Assembly: GCF_024734075.1 (NCBI RefSeq)
Contig: NZ_CP102850.1
Coordinates: forward strand, 2,170,001-2,234,000
Direction of reading: 5' to 3'
Length of the DNA stretch: 64,000 nucleotides
DNA from: Gordonia mangrovi
GTDB lineage: Bacteria > Actinomycetota > Actinomycetes > Mycobacteriales > Mycobacteriaceae
Each line of letters begins with the position of its first letter. Position 1 is the stretch's first letter. The translations under genes were made by a program, and so were the position numbers. Positions 48,610 to 58,954 of the stretch are shown here, in pieces. The notes beneath the pieces were generated by a model, which saw nothing but the letters and a program-made list of their open reading frames with translations, was not told the DNA's origin and made no database searches.

Positions 48610-51419
48610 GGCCTGTCCCCGTCACTCGAACTCGTCGTGGTCGGCTCCTGATGGTCGGGGGTCTCCTCGGGGTGCGACGCCATGTCTCGATGTTCGTGCG
48701 GGTGATGCTCGTCGGGGTGTTCGTGCCCCGGGTGTTCGGTCTGCAGGTTACGGCGGCGTTCCTGGTAGGTCGCACCGGCCAGCAGGCGATCGTGTTCGTC
48801 GGGGTCGGGACGGTCCTCGTCGGCGGGGTCGGGCTGTCCGCGGAAGCGGTGCCACAGGCGGCGCGCCACCAGCAGGACCAGCACGACCGCGGCGACGATG
48901 GTCACCCAGAACAGTGGTTTGCCGTAGGCGTTGGCATGCACCGACAGCCGGATGGGCGACCCGACGGAGATGCCGCTGGAGGTGGTCAACCCGATGGTGA
49001 CGGTGATCGCCTCCTCGGAGGTCTCCGCGCGGGTCGGGAGCTGGATCTGGCGGGTGCCGCGCGCGGGGATCTCGATCACCCCGAGGTCGCCGACATCGAG
49101 TTCGGACGGTGCGTCGACGTTGATCCGCACCCGGATCGGCAGGGACAGGTCGTTGCGCACCACCAGCAGCAGTGGGCTGCGTTCGGAGGCGAGGGTGTAC
49201 CGACCACCGGGGTCGAGCAGGGTCACGGCGTTGCGCATCCGCTGCAGGGTGGCGTCGACGGCGGTGACGCGGGCAGCGCGCTGCCCGCGCAGATCGGCAC
49301 GCAACGCCGCCGACGCGGTGTCCGGGGTGCGGATCGCGCGCAGTAGATCCTCCCGCAGCGGGGCCACGTAGCGCTCGGGGGTCGCGGCCACGTCGGCCGA
49401 ACTCATCAGGGATGCCTGGAGCTGGAACGACAGTTCGGCCGCGTCGTCCATCGTGGCGGCGACGTCGTCGGAGACGGCCATACCCAGTTCGGCGAGGGAT
49501 TCGACGCCCGGTGGCTCGACCAGGCGAGCCGCCGTCACGGTCGCGCCCAGCGCGGCGCGCACCTCGGTCAGCGGTGCCGGTGCGGCGGCGCCGGCCTCGA
49601 GCAGCAGCGTCGCCGTGGTGAACAGCGCCTCGGTGTCGTCGGCGGTGGGCGACCAGTAGGTCGGCGGAACGACGAACTCGCTGCGACCTGCGGTCGGCAG
49701 ACCGGTGGGGCTCGACGGGGCGGGTGCGTCGATCGCCGGGTACGCCACCGCGGCGACCGCGGCCTGTCGGCGGGCGGTGGCCGATTCGCCGGCGAACGAG
49801 ACCTCCTCGTCGGCCGTCGTCAGGGGTGGCGTGGTGGGTGCGTCGCCGAGCCCGGCGAGCGCTGCGGTCACCTGGGCCTCGGTGGTCTGCACCGCCAGGT
49901 CACCCACGCGGTATCGCCCGGTGGGGTCGGCGCGCTCGGTGGCCACGCTGCTGGTCGACGTGACCGCGGCACCCATCGACGCGGACCCGAGGACCTCGGC
50001 GCCGGTGGTGTCGATCGCACCGAGCGCCGGCACCGTGAGGCCGCGGACACTGCGCACACCGAGCACGGTGTCGACGACATCGGCGGGACCGGACAGGGCC
50101 GCGTCGGTCAGCCCGGAGTCGTTGATCCGGGACAACGACGTGAGGTCGGCCTGCGCGAACGGCAACGCGACCACACACATCCGGCCGGCGAGTTCACGCA
50201 GTTCGGTCAGCCACTGCAGGGCGGCGGGCTGGCCGGTACCCGGCGTGGTCGGCGACGTCGGGTCCATCGGATCCGACGACACGACGTAGCCCAGCGACAT
50301 CGCCCGCACGGTCACCAACAGGTCGGGGTCCACCGCCAGGCACATACTCTGCGCCAGTCGGGATTGGGCGTTCTGGGGGGCTGCGGAGGTCGGCGGGCCG
50401 GCCTCTCCCGAGGCCGGAGGCATCGACGCGGCGGGGTCCGTCGGTTCGGCCGGGGCACTGGCCCCGGGCGCCGGCGGCTCGGGTGCCGGGGGAGTCGGCG
50501 TCGGTTCGGCGGCGGCACCGGCCACCGACCGGGCGGCGTCGAGCAGTGTGCGCAACCGGCCACCGTCGGACAGGGAGCGGGCCATGGCCTCGCCGACCAG
50601 GCGGACCGGTTCGGTGTTGCCCCCCAGCACGCCGGGTGTGAGCTGCGGCGGCGCGGCCAACGGCCACAGCATGGTGAGTTGCGCCGGACTCGACAGATTC
50701 GCCGAGACCGACCCGTCGGAGCCGAGGTCGCCATCGATGTTCGCGTCCCCGACGTCGGTGCTGGGGTCGACGTACTGATCGGCCCGCGCGGCGTTGGGAG
50801 GCAGCGACAGCACGGGCAGCAGTGTGCGCGATTGTGCGAGCTTGGCGGCGTTGCCGTAGTCGGGGACGCCGTTGACGTTGACGGTGAGCGGGAACACTCC
50901 GGTGCGCTGGATGTCGAGGCCGTCGGCCGCCGACAGCTGAGTGGTGACGCTAAAGGTGTCCGACTCGCCGGGGGTGAGTTCGTCGGTGATGGGGCGGAAT
51001 GCGGTGGCCGCGCTCACGGGCACCGGGGTCACCGCGAGACTGCTGCGCAGTCCGTCGGCGTCGGCGACCGCGTCGCCGCGTTCGAGCCGGATCGACAGGT
51101 CGGCCAGATCGCGGTCGCCGATGTTGTGCACGGTGCCGCTCACCGTGACGTCGGCGCCGCCGCCGCTGGTGACGATCGACGGGGTGATCTCGTCGATCGT
51201 CAGACGCAGGAAGGAGCCGATACCGCCGGTCGATGTGCCGGCCTCGTCATCGGCGACGGGTGCGGCGCCGGCCGGACCGGCAGGCGCGAACACGGCCAGT
51301 CCGCAGGAGACGACCACGAGTGCGAGCACGGCGACGAACACAGCGGGGATGAACGCAGCGGGACCATGCGCGGATCGGCGGAGAAGCAGCGGGAACGGGA
51401 ACGGTGCAGGCTCAGGCAT
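48606..51419 (-). CDS. DUF6049 family envelope protein (Rv3909-like)
   Basis: 937 residues from ATG 51419, overlapping the upstream Nudix gene by 8 nt. A signal or anchor helix (about 20-45) precedes a long exported region rich in Ala, Pro, Ser and Thr with Ig-like motifs ([50 protein letters not shown]). A C-terminal transmembrane helix (~850-870) leads to a basic/His-rich cytoplasmic tail. Always next to murJ in Mycobacteriales (Rv3909), so a role with MurJ is likely but unproven. Confidence 0.85.
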   Translation of the reverse strand: MPEPAPFPFPLLLRRSAHGPAAFIPAVFVAVLALVVVSCGLAVFAPAGPAGAAPVADDEAGTSTGGIGSFLRLTIDEITPSIVTSGGGADVTVSGTVHNIGDRDLADLSIRLERGDAVADADGLRSSLAVTPVPVSAATAFRPITDELTPGESDTFSVTTQLSAADGLDIQRTGVFPLTVNVNGVPDYGNAAKLAQSRTLLPVLSLPPNAARADQYVDPSTDVGDANIDGDLGSDGSVSANLSSPAQLTMLWPLAAPPQLTPGVLGGNTEPVRLVGEAMARSLSDGGRLRTLLDAARSVAGAAAEPTPTPPAPEPPAPGASAPAEPTDPAASMPPASGEAGPPTSAAPQNAQSRLAQSMCLAVDPDLLVTVRAMSLGYVVSSDPMDPTSPTTPGTGQPAALQWLTELRELAGRMCVVALPFAQADLTSLSRINDSGLTDAALSGPADVVDTVLGVRSVRGLTVPALGAIDTTGAEVLGSASMGAAVTSTSSVATERADPTGRYRVGDLAVQTTEAQVTAALAGLGDAPTTPPLTTADEEVSFAGESATARRQAAVAAVAYPAIDAPAPSSPTGLPTAGRSEFVVPPTYWSPTADDTEALFTTATLLLEAGAAAPAPLTEVRAALGATVTAARLVEPPGVESLAELGMAVSDDVAATMDDAAELSFQLQASLMSSADVAATPERYVAPLREDLLRAIRTPDTASAALRADLRGQRAARVTAVDATLQRMRNAVTLLDPGGRYTLASERSPLLLVVRNDLSLPIRVRINVDAPSELDVGDLGVIEIPARGTRQIQLPTRAETSEEAITVTIGLTTSSGISVGSPIRLSVHANAYGKPLFWVTIVAAVVLVLLVARRLWHRFRGQPDPADEDRPDPDEHDRLLAGATYQERRRNLQTEHPGHEHPDEHHPHEHRDMASHPEETPDHQEPTTTSSSDGDRP

Positions 51420-52605
51420 CGCCGGCCGGTGGGCGCCGCGGCCGCCGCCGCCGTCGACGCGACCGCGCCGGTGGCAACGGCTCGTTGCGGCGCTGGTTGC
51501 GGGCGGCTGCGGCTCTCTCATAGGCGTTGGGTTCGGTGCGGATGCTCTCGGCCTCGGACTGGGCCAACCGGGTCGGGTCGGCGGCGAGATCGGCGATCAC
51601 GCCGCGGGCCATCCGGGCCAGTCGCCGCTCGTCAGAGTACGTGAGCTTGCGGGGCAACTCCTCGAGCGGCACCCACGCCACCTCGCTGACCTCGTAGTCG
51701 GCATCCGACAGTTCGCCGCCGATGCTGCGCAGCAGGTAGTGGTGCACGGTCTTGTGGATTCGGCGACCCTCGCTGACGAACCAGTAGTCGATCTTGCCCA
51801 GCGGTGCGACCACGGTGCCGCTGATCCCGGTTTCCTCCGCGACCTCGCGGATCGCGGTCTGCTCCGCGGTCTCCCCGGTCTCGATATGACCCTTGGGCAA
51901 CGACCACATCATTCGGCCCCGACGGTCCATGCGGCCGATGAGTGCGGCACACAGTTCTGCGTCCGGCAGGTCCAGATCGGAGATGACCAGGCCGCCCGCC
52001 GACGTCTCGCGCACGGTGCGCAGCCGCTCCTGGTTGCGCTCGGTCCCCTTGCCGCCGCTGCGGCGCCGGTTCGTCGATTTCGACGTCGTCGACGTCGCCT
52101 CGGCGCCGACCGCCGGGTGGGTCAAACCGGTCTTGGTGACCTTCGCGGTCACCGCGACCAGGTCGGAGGGTTTCGGCGGCGAGACCCGCGAGTGCGTCGG
52201 CCGCAGCTCCTCCTCGACGTGGCCGGCGGTGCCGGACCTCTTGGGCATCTGTCCGGGATTGGGCGTGTCACGTCGTTCGGCGGCGGGTTTCTCGTCGCGG
52301 GCCGGCTCGGTCGCGCCCGGATGTGGCGGCCGTCGCCCGCGGCGCCGTCGCCCGCGTCGTCCCCGGCGCCCGGTGCCGCCCGAGTCGTCGGTCGTGGTGG
52401 ATCCCGCGCCGGTTCCGCCGCCGTTGCCGCGGGAGTTCGCGCGGGCGAGGTCGGCCGGGGTGACCCGGTGACCGGTGCCAGAATCGGACGATCTGGCCGA
52501 ATCCTGGCGCCCGGAATCGCGGCGGCCGGCGCCGTTGGGACCACGCGAACCCGCCATGACGTCGTCGGAGACGTCAGAGGGGTCGGTGGACGGGTCGGCG
52601 GACAC
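51412..52605 (-). CDS. Nudix hydrolase (MutT4/Rv3908-like)
   Basis: 397 residues if started at GTG 52605; ATG 52557 is an alternative and neither has a strong ribosome site. The first ~190 residues are a basic, low-complexity extension. The Nudix domain has the full box [23 protein letters not shown] in [14 protein letters not shown]...WSLPKG context, and [21 protein letters not shown] follows. The C terminus is Arg-rich. Rv3908 (MutT4), at the same locus, is the nearest relative; nucleotide substrate uncertain. Divergent from pcnA. Confidence 0.9.
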   Translation of the reverse strand: MSADPSTDPSDVSDDVMAGSRGPNGAGRRDSGRQDSARSSDSGTGHRVTPADLARANSRGNGGGTGAGSTTTDDSGGTGRRGRRGRRRRGRRPPHPGATEPARDEKPAAERRDTPNPGQMPKRSGTAGHVEEELRPTHSRVSPPKPSDLVAVTAKVTKTGLTHPAVGAEATSTTSKSTNRRRSGGKGTERNQERLRTVRETSAGGLVISDLDLPDAELCAALIGRMDRRGRMMWSLPKGHIETGETAEQTAIREVAEETGISGTVVAPLGKIDYWFVSEGRRIHKTVHHYLLRSIGGELSDADYEVSEVAWVPLEELPRKLTYSDERRLARMARGVIADLAADPTRLAQSEAESIRTEPNAYERAAAARNQRRNEPLPPARSRRRRRRPRRPPAGDA

Positions 52606-52799
52606 GTCTCCGATGCTAGCCGCTGGCAACCTGGCGTTTGCCTGGATGGGCCGTGGCGAAGTCGGTGGCGTCGGCACGGATGGGCGGTGGTCTGTGCCCC
52701 GGTTCACCCTGATCGTGGCCGGTCGGCACTTACTCGGGGGGCCATCGGGCACCGGATGCGCTGCGGATGGCGAAGGCGTCGACGGTAGGCTGTCTTGCC

Positions 52800-54236
52800 G
52801 TGACCGACCCCGATCGCCGAACTCGTCTGCTGGCCGGCGCGGCAGTCTCGCTCCAGGCGTTCTCGGACGTGTTGGTCCCCCTGGGGACACTGTTCGCCGA
52901 CGCCGGTCACGAGCTGCATCTGGTCGGCGGGTCGGTGCGTGACGCTGTCCTCGGCCGGCTCGCCGGCGATCTGGATTTCACCACCGATGCGCGGCCCGAG
53001 CAGGTCACTGCGCTCCTGTCTGGGTGGGCCGACGCGCAGTGGGACACCGGCATCGAGTTCGGCACGGTCAGCGCCCGCAAGGGCGACGCGACCATCGAGA
53101 TCACCACCTACCGCGCGGACTCCTACGACCGGGTCAGCCGCAACCCGCAGGTCGTCTTCGGCGATTCCCTGAACGGGGACCTGGTTCGTCGCGACTTCAC
53201 CATCAACGCGATGGCGGTGCGTGTCGGCCGCGATGGTCCGGCCGAGTTCGTCGACCCGCTCGACGGGCTCACTGCCCTGCTGGCCGGCGTGATCGACACG
53301 CCGGCCACCCCGCAGGAGTCTTTCCACGACGACCCGCTGCGCATGTTGCGCGCGGTCCGGTTCGTCTCCCAGCTTGGGTTCCGGGTGGCACCTCGGGTGT
53401 TCGACGCGATCGCCGACATGTCTCAGCAGATCGAACGCATCACGGCCGAACGGGTGCGCGCCGAGCTCGACAAGATGATTCTCGGCGAGCATCCGCTCGA
53501 GGCGGTCGACGCGATGGTGGACACCGGACTGGCCGAGCGGGTGCTGCCGGAGGTGCCCGGGATGAAGCTGACGATCGACGAGCACCATCAGCACAAGGAC
53601 GTCTACCAACATTCGTTGACCGTCCTGAAGCAGGCGATGGACCTCGAGGAGGGCGATCCCGACCTGGTGCTGCGGTGGGCGGCGCTCCTGCACGACATCG
53701 GCAAACCCGCCACCCGTCGTCACGAGCCGGGCGGCGGCGTGAGTTTCCATCACCACGAGGTGGTCGGCGCCAAGATGGTGCGGCGGCGGATGCGCGCGCT
53801 GAAGTATCCGAAGGCCATCGTCGACGACGTGTCGCAGCTGGTGTTCCTGCATCTGCGATTCCACGGCTACGGCGACGGCGCCTGGACCGACTCGGCAGTG
53901 CGGCGCTACGTCACCGACGCCGGTCCGCTGCTGGATCGGCTGCACAAGCTGGTGCGCGCCGACTGCACGACGCGCAACAAGCGGCGAGCGCGGCGGCTGC
54001 AGGAGAACTACGACCATCTCGAGGCCCGGATCGCCGATCTGCAGGCCGCGGAGGATCTCGAGCGGGTGCGCCCGGACCTCGACGGCAACGCGATCATGCA
54101 GCTGCTCGGACTGCCGCCCGGTCCCAAGGTGGGCGAGGCCTGGCGCTACCTCAAGGAACTGCGCCTCGATCGCGGACCGCTCAGCCACGAGGAGGCCGAG
54201 GAGGCGCTGCGGGAGTGGTGGCAGCAGCAGGGCTGA
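52800..54236 (+). CDS. pcnA: CCA tRNA nucleotidyltransferase / PcnA-type polymerase
   Basis: 478 residues from GTG 52800 ([19 protein letters not shown]), which fits the mycobacterial N terminus better than ATG 52767 (+11 residues). Nucleotidyltransferase motif [24 protein letters not shown] holds the catalytic DxD pair; [11 protein letters not shown] and [13 protein letters not shown] follow. A C-terminal HD domain has [12 protein letters not shown] and [13 protein letters not shown]. Adds or repairs CCA at tRNA 3' ends; at least tRNA-Ile in this window lacks an encoded CCA, so the activity is needed. Confidence 0.94.
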   Translation: MTDPDRRTRLLAGAAVSLQAFSDVLVPLGTLFADAGHELHLVGGSVRDAVLGRLAGDLDFTTDARPEQVTALLSGWADAQWDTGIEFGTVSARKGDATIEITTYRADSYDRVSRNPQVVFGDSLNGDLVRRDFTINAMAVRVGRDGPAEFVDPLDGLTALLAGVIDTPATPQESFHDDPLRMLRAVRFVSQLGFRVAPRVFDAIADMSQQIERITAERVRAELDKMILGEHPLEAVDAMVDTGLAERVLPEVPGMKLTIDEHHQHKDVYQHSLTVLKQAMDLEEGDPDLVLRWAALLHDIGKPATRRHEPGGGVSFHHHEVVGAKMVRRRMRALKYPKAIVDDVSQLVFLHLRFHGYGDGAWTDSAVRRYVTDAGPLLDRLHKLVRADCTTRNKRRARRLQENYDHLEARIADLQAAEDLERVRPDLDGNAIMQLLGLPPGPKVGEAWRYLKELRLDRGPLSHEEAEEALREWWQQQG

Positions 54237-54280
54237 TCACCACTCGCGCGCCGAGCAGCGGAACGCGCGCCCGCCGAGGA

Positions 54281-55225
54281 TCACGAGGGGGCGAACACCG
54301 CCGCCGACGCCGGCACGGCCTCGAACACCGCCGGCAGCTCGCCGACGATGTCGCCGTCGATTGACACCAAGGCGGGCGGATCGCAGTAGAGCTCGATCTG
54401 TTTGCCGCGCATCGTGCGCACCATCGGGTGATCGACGTGGGTTCCGCCGAACACCTTCGGGAACACCCGCGCAACAGTGGCGCGGGCGAACCGCTCCGGA
54501 TGATGGGCGAGCGTGAGGTCGAGCAGGCCGTCGGTCATCGACGCCCGCGGGGTGATCTGCATACCGCCGCCGTATGAGGTGGTGTTGCCGATGGCGGCGA
54601 ACACCAGGTCGTCGTCGACCTCGACATCGTCGACACGCACGTCGTAGTGATAGGACGGCAGTCGGACGAGTTCGCGCAGCGCGGCCAGCGTGTACCGGGC
54701 CTGACCCTTGGGCCACCGCATGTCGATGGCGCGTGCGGTCACCGACGCATCGAAGCCGGTGGCGGCGACGGTGACGAACAGCGCGCCGCGGCCATCCGGG
54801 AAGGTCACCCGGCCGAGATCGATGGCCCGGGTGTGCCCGGTGGCGATGATCTCGACCGCGGCGGTGACGTCGTCGCGTGGGATGTCCAGATTGCGGGCCA
54901 CGTCGTTGCCGGAGCCGGCGGGCACGATGCCGAGCGGCTTGTGTGTTCCGAAGGTCGCTTCGACGGCGAGCCGGATGGTTCCGTCCCCACCCACCACGAC
55001 GATGCCGTCGGTGTCGCCGCGGGCGGCCTTGCCGGTCCGTTCGGCGGCATCCTGGGCGTCGGATCCGGTGATGATCTCGGTGTCGACACCGCGCGCCGCG
55101 AACTCGGCGACCGCGGTCTCGGCGACCGCCCCGCCGGCGCCGTGACGCGCATGCGGATTGACCAGCACGGTCACGTGGCCGACCGCTGTCCGGTCGGTGC
55201 GGTGGTCGTGGGGCAGGCCTGCCAT
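54281..55225 (-). CDS. Diacylglycerol/sphingosine kinase family lipid kinase
   Basis: 314 residues. DAGK catalytic domain: VTVLVNPHARHGAGGA, VVVGGDGTIRLAVEA (GGDGT nucleotide site) and GIVPAGSGNDVARNL, with the C-terminal LVSIDGDIVGELP motif. Phosphorylates a lipid such as diacylglycerol at the membrane. Divergent from a TetR gene with only 8 bp between the start codons, and next to glpD, suggesting a role in glycerolipid turnover. Confidence 0.93.
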   Translation of the reverse strand: MAGLPHDHRTDRTAVGHVTVLVNPHARHGAGGAVAETAVAEFAARGVDTEIITGSDAQDAAERTGKAARGDTDGIVVVGGDGTIRLAVEATFGTHKPLGIVPAGSGNDVARNLDIPRDDVTAAVEIIATGHTRAIDLGRVTFPDGRGALFVTVAATGFDASVTARAIDMRWPKGQARYTLAALRELVRLPSYHYDVRVDDVEVDDDLVFAAIGNTTSYGGGMQITPRASMTDGLLDLTLAHHPERFARATVARVFPKVFGGTHVDHPMVRTMRGKQIELYCDPPALVSIDGDIVGELPAVFEAVPASAAVFAPS

Positions 55226-55232
55226 AGGTTAC

Positions 55233-55259
55233 GATGTTACACATCATGTCAATCTGTAA
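55233..55259. promoter_or_regulatory. Candidate operator between lipid kinase and TetR/glpD genes
   Basis: GATGT-TAC-ACATC (55233-55245) and TTACA-13 nt-TGTAA (55237-55241, 55255-55259) are overlapping inverted repeats in an AT-rich patch covering the divergent starts. Likely site for the adjacent TetR protein. Confidence 0.4.
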
Positions 55260-55854
55260 AGCTGATATCGGTGAGCAGGTACTCGACGCGGCCCGTGCCT
55301 GCCTCATCCGCAGCGACGGACACAAGGTGACGTTGGCCGAGGTGGCCCGAGAGGCCGGCGTCAGCCGTCCCACCGTCTACCGGCGGTGGACGGACATGTC
55401 CGAGATCACTCGCGCATTGCTGACCCGCGAGGTGATGGGCATCGTCACGGCGGTCACCGACGTCACTCCGCTGCGCACCGCGGAGTTCGACGCCACCGTG
55501 GATCTGGTGGTGCGGGTGGCGGCGGCGTTGCGCGACGACGAACTGGTCGCGGCATTGTGGCGGGCCCAGCGGGAGTTCATGACGCCCTATGTCTTCGACC
55601 GTCTCGGGACCAGTCAGCAGGGGGTGCTCGCCATCCTCTCCGATGCGATCGCCCACGGGCAGCGGCGAGGCCAGGTCCGCGACGGTGACCCGGAGAAGCT
55701 GGCGTCGATGGTGTTGTTGATCACCCAGTCGGCGATTCAGTCGCGCGCGCTGGTCGAGTCCATCCTCGGCGACGAGTGGAGCAGGGAACTGCACCACGCG
55801 TTGTCGTCGTATCTGCGCCGTCCCGACGGCGAGCCACCGACGATCATCGGATGA
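55234..55854 (+). CDS. TetR-family transcriptional regulator, coupled to glpD
   Basis: 206 residues from ATG 55234; ATG 55246 (MSICKADIGE) is also in frame and would leave room for a promoter. Helix-turn-helix: KVTLAEVAREAGVSRPTVYRRWTDM. The helical C-terminal half is a ligand domain. The stop overlaps the glpD ATG (ATGA), so both are co-translated; the lipid kinase gene is divergent. Probable local regulator of glycerol 3-phosphate/lipid genes, with the ligand unknown. Confidence 0.9.
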   Translation: MLHIMSICKADIGEQVLDAARACLIRSDGHKVTLAEVAREAGVSRPTVYRRWTDMSEITRALLTREVMGIVTAVTDVTPLRTAEFDATVDLVVRVAAALRDDELVAALWRAQREFMTPYVFDRLGTSQQGVLAILSDAIAHGQRRGQVRDGDPEKLASMVLLITQSAIQSRALVESILGDEWSRELHHALSSYLRRPDGEPPTIIG

Positions 55855-57386
55855 CGGGACTCGACGCCACCCGGCGGCGCCGCTGGCTGAGCGAGTTGGC
55901 CGAGCAGGACCACCCGCTCGACGTGCTCGTCGTCGGCGGCGGGATCACCGGCGTCGGCGTGGCCCTCGACGCCGCGACCCGCGGGCTGCGGGTCGGGTTG
56001 GTGGAGGCGCACGATCTGGCGTACGGCACCTCGCGGTGGAGCAGCAAGCTGGTGCACGGCGGATTGCGCTACCTGGCCGGCGCGCATCTGCCCATCGCCT
56101 ACGAGAGTGCCGTCGAGCGGCATCACCTGATGACGACCATCGCTCCGCACCTGATCCGTCCATTGGCCCAGGTGGTGCCGGACTTCGGTGCACGCACCGC
56201 GGCGGCGATGATCCGGACCGGCGTGGGGGCCGGCGACGTGCTGCGACGGGTGGCGCGTACCCCCGCCTCGGTGTTGCCCGGGCCGCGACGGCTGTCGGTG
56301 ACCGAGACCCTTCAATTGTGCCCGCAGACCTCGCGGAGCGGGCTGCGTGGCTCCACCGCGCATTTCGACGGGCAACTCGTCGACGACGCCCGGTTGGTGG
56401 TCACGGTCGCCCGCACGGCCGCCGCCTTCGGCGCGATGATCTGCACCCACACGCGCGCCGACCGGGTCACCGGCACCGGCGCCCGGCTGACCGACGCCCG
56501 CACCGGCGAGACCTTCGACGTGGCCGCCCGTACGGTCGTCAACGCCGCCGGCGTGTGGGCCGGTGAGGTGGACCCGACCGTCCGGATCCGGCCGAGTCGC
56601 GGTACCCATCTGATCCTCGACGCGGCGACCTTCGGCCACCCCGCCGGTGCGCTGACGGTACCGGTGGCCGGGTCGATCTCGCGGTTCGTGTTCGCCTTGC
56701 CCGAGCCGCTCGGGCGGGTGTTCGTCGGCCTGACCGACGTCGATGCGCCCGGTCCGATCCCCGACGTCCCGCAGGCGTCGCACGCCGAGGTCGACTATCT
56801 GCTCGAGGCGATCAACCCTGCGCTCGACCGGCCGGTGACCCGGTCCGACATCATCGGGACCTACGCCGGGCTACGGCCACTCGTCGACGTCGGTGACGGC
56901 AGGTCTTCGGGCGCCGGAAGTCTCGCCGATCTCTCGCGGCGGCACCGGATACAGGTGAGCGATCAGACGGTGGTCGGTGTGCTCGGCGGAAAGTTGACCA
57001 CGTACCGGCGCATGGCGCAGGACGCCGTCGATGCTGCGGTGGCGGCCGGGGGACTGCCCGCGGGTCGCTGCATCACCGCGACGACCCCGCTCATCGGCGC
57101 CGCCGGAATCGCGCAACCGCCGGAGCTGCCGGCGTCGCTGATCAGCCGTTTCGGTTCCGAGGCGACCAAGGTGGTGTCGTCGGCACAGGTCGAGCGGCCA
57201 CTGGAGCCGATCGTCGACGAGATCGACGTCGTCCGGGCGGAGGTGGAGTTCGCACTCACCCACGAGGGCGCGCTCACCGTCGGCGATGTCCTACACCGGC
57301 GCACCCGCATCGGGCTGGTGGACGCCGACGCCGACCGGGCGCGACCTGCGATCACCGAGATCGTCGAGCAGGTGCGGTCTCAGTAG
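55851..57386 (+). CDS. glpD: FAD-dependent glycerol-3-phosphate dehydrogenase
   Basis: 511 residues from ATG 55851. FAD-binding VLVVGGGITGVGVALDAATRGLRVGLVE, then SSKLVHGGLRYL, SVTETLQLCP, STAHFDGQLVDDARLVV, NAAGVWA, and GTYAGLRPLV, VLGGKLTTYRRMA of the GlpD family. Oxidises glycerol 3-phosphate to dihydroxyacetone phosphate at the membrane, passing electrons to quinone. Somewhat short at the C terminus relative to E. coli-type dimers. Convergent overlap of 7 bp with the next gene. Confidence 0.95.
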   Translation: MTGLDATRRRRWLSELAEQDHPLDVLVVGGGITGVGVALDAATRGLRVGLVEAHDLAYGTSRWSSKLVHGGLRYLAGAHLPIAYESAVERHHLMTTIAPHLIRPLAQVVPDFGARTAAAMIRTGVGAGDVLRRVARTPASVLPGPRRLSVTETLQLCPQTSRSGLRGSTAHFDGQLVDDARLVVTVARTAAAFGAMICTHTRADRVTGTGARLTDARTGETFDVAARTVVNAAGVWAGEVDPTVRIRPSRGTHLILDAATFGHPAGALTVPVAGSISRFVFALPEPLGRVFVGLTDVDAPGPIPDVPQASHAEVDYLLEAINPALDRPVTRSDIIGTYAGLRPLVDVGDGRSSGAGSLADLSRRHRIQVSDQTVVGVLGGKLTTYRRMAQDAVDAAVAAGGLPAGRCITATTPLIGAAGIAQPPELPASLISRFGSEATKVVSSAQVERPLEPIVDEIDVVRAEVEFALTHEGALTVGDVLHRRTRIGLVDADADRARPAITEIVEQVRSQ

Positions 57387-58471
57387 CCCATCGTTCGCAG
57401 CGCGTCGGCGAGCTTGTCGAGGTCCTCGCGCTCCACATCGAGATGTGGGCTGATCCGCAGCACCGACTGTTCGGTGGTCAGCGGGGCGCGCCAGGAGTCG
57501 GCGCAGGTGACCAGGATGCCCAGCGAGAACAGCTTGGCCTGGGCGGCGGCCACGTCGGATGGTTGCCAGCCCGGCGGCGGCGCCAGGGTGGTGGTGGAGC
57601 ATGGTTCGTCGACCGGTTCGAGCACTTCCCAGCTGCCGATGCCGTCGAGGCGTTCGCGGGTCGCCCGGCCGATCGCGGCGAGTTCGCGGAACACCCGCTG
57701 CTGCCCGATGGCGAGTACCTCCGAAACCGCCATCCCCAGGCCGAGCCGGCCGGCGACAAATGCTTCGGAACTCTCGATCTCCACCGGACGCAAGGCGTCT
57801 TTGCGCACGGCGACGAATCCGACCCCGCGCGGTCCGGTCAGCCATTTGCGGCTGGTGCCGTAGACGACGTCGGCGCCGGTGACGGTGGGCACGTGGCCGG
57901 CGGTCTGGGCCATGTCGACCACCACCGGAACGCCTGCCGCATGCGCGATCTCGACGATCCGGGTGACGGGCTGCACGATCCCCGACATCGCCCCGATGTG
58001 GCAGATGTGGATGAAGTCGGGCTGCTCGAACTGCAGCATGTTCTCCAGCGCGTCGGTGTCGACGTGGCCGGCGATGTCGGCATCCGGCAGCGGCCGCACC
58101 GCGTAGCCGCGACGTTCGAACTCCACGAGGTTCGGGCCGAACTCGTTCTTCGCCACCCACACGGTGCTCGAGATCGGCAGATTCCAGTAGGTGAGTAGCG
58201 CCCGCAGCGCGGCGCGGGCGCTCTCCCGGAACGCGAGTTCGTCGGCGGTGTGGCCGATCAGCGACGCGAGATCGCGCTTGTCCCGGGCGATCTCGTCGGC
58301 GCGATCGGCGGCCGCCACGTACGACCCCCGCTCGCTCTCGCGCCACAGGTGCGCCGAGATGGATCCGATCACGGCGTTCGACGACCGGCCCGCCGCCGCG
58401 GAGTCGAGGTGGACGACTTCCGGGCGCAGGCGTGCACGTCGCCATTGCTCGCCCAGTTCGCTCACGTACAT
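57380..58471 (-). CDS. Class V PLP-dependent enzyme, EgtE-like
   Basis: 363 residues from ATG 58471, preceded by CAGGATTC. Fold-type I features: HLDSAAAGR near the start, VVVDMAQTAGHV with the PLP-pairing Asp, and YGTSRKWLTGPRGVGF with the Schiff-base Lys. The pattern is closest to EgtE, the C-S lyase of ergothioneine synthesis, but no egtA-D genes are in the window, so substrate and pathway are uncertain. Selenocysteine lyase or isopenicillin epimerase-like relatives are alternatives. Confidence 0.75.
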   Translation of the reverse strand: MYVSELGEQWRRARLRPEVVHLDSAAAGRSSNAVIGSISAHLWRESERGSYVAAADRADEIARDKRDLASLIGHTADELAFRESARAALRALLTYWNLPISSTVWVAKNEFGPNLVEFERRGYAVRPLPDADIAGHVDTDALENMLQFEQPDFIHICHIGAMSGIVQPVTRIVEIAHAAGVPVVVDMAQTAGHVPTVTGADVVYGTSRKWLTGPRGVGFVAVRKDALRPVEIESSEAFVAGRLGLGMAVSEVLAIGQQRVFRELAAIGRATRERLDGIGSWEVLEPVDEPCSTTTLAPPPGWQPSDVAAAQAKLFSLGILVTCADSWRAPLTTEQSVLRISPHLDVEREDLDKLADALRTMGY

Positions 58472-58599
58472 GAATCCTGAACCTACCGGCCCGGGGCGAT
58501 ACTTGAATCGGGCACCCCTGGCCACCGTGAACCCGGCGAGGTGGCCGTATCCATCTGCGAGTGCTCTCCGGTGAGGAGCCGCGACGTCAAGGAGGCCGC

Positions 58600-58911
58600 A
58601 TGTCCCAACTCGACCCCACCCGCCCCCATGGCGGACGCTATCTCGGTGAACCGCACACGATCGACGACCGCACCACGATGATCTCGGTCTCGCGCACGGG
58701 ACTCCGGGGTGCGCCGGTGACGGTCGGGGTGCTGACCATCACCGACGGCACCACCACCTGGACTCCGGTCGTGGACGCCGGTCGGGTGGCCATGATCGGG
58801 GTGATAACCGGACTCATCGCGGCGACGCTGGGCTCGGCTGCCGTGCTGCGCCAGCCGCCGTGGCCCAAGATGACCATCGAATCCGATCGGTTCCCGGGAG
58901 GCAATCGCTGA
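58600..58911 (+). CDS. Small single-pass membrane protein, unknown function
   Basis: 103 residues from ATG 58600 with a good AAGGAGG (58589-58595) close upstream. N-terminal polar domain ending ITDGTTTWTPVVDAG, then one transmembrane helix (about 64-84, VAMIGVITGLIAATLGSAAVL) and a short tail WPKMTIESDRF. I do not recognise the family. Followed by a strong hairpin terminator. Confidence 0.75.
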   Translation: MSQLDPTRPHGGRYLGEPHTIDDRTTMISVSRTGLRGAPVTVGVLTITDGTTTWTPVVDAGRVAMIGVITGLIAATLGSAAVLRQPPWPKMTIESDRFPGGNR

Positions 58912-58917
58912 CAGCAG

Positions 58918-58937
58918 GTCGGCGCACCGGCGCCGAC
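58918..58937. terminator. Bidirectional hairpin terminator
   Basis: GTCGGCGC-ACCG-GCGCCGAC, 8-bp perfect stem with tetraloop, followed by TCCTTTA on the + strand. Sits in the 43-bp gap between two convergent genes. Confidence 0.8.
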
Positions 58938-58954
58938 TCCTTTACACGTGCCGG

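Noticed and set aside
55737..56783. 348-codon minus-strand frame opposite glpD
   Set aside because: Arg/Gly/His-rich antisense shadow of a clear FAD enzyme gene.
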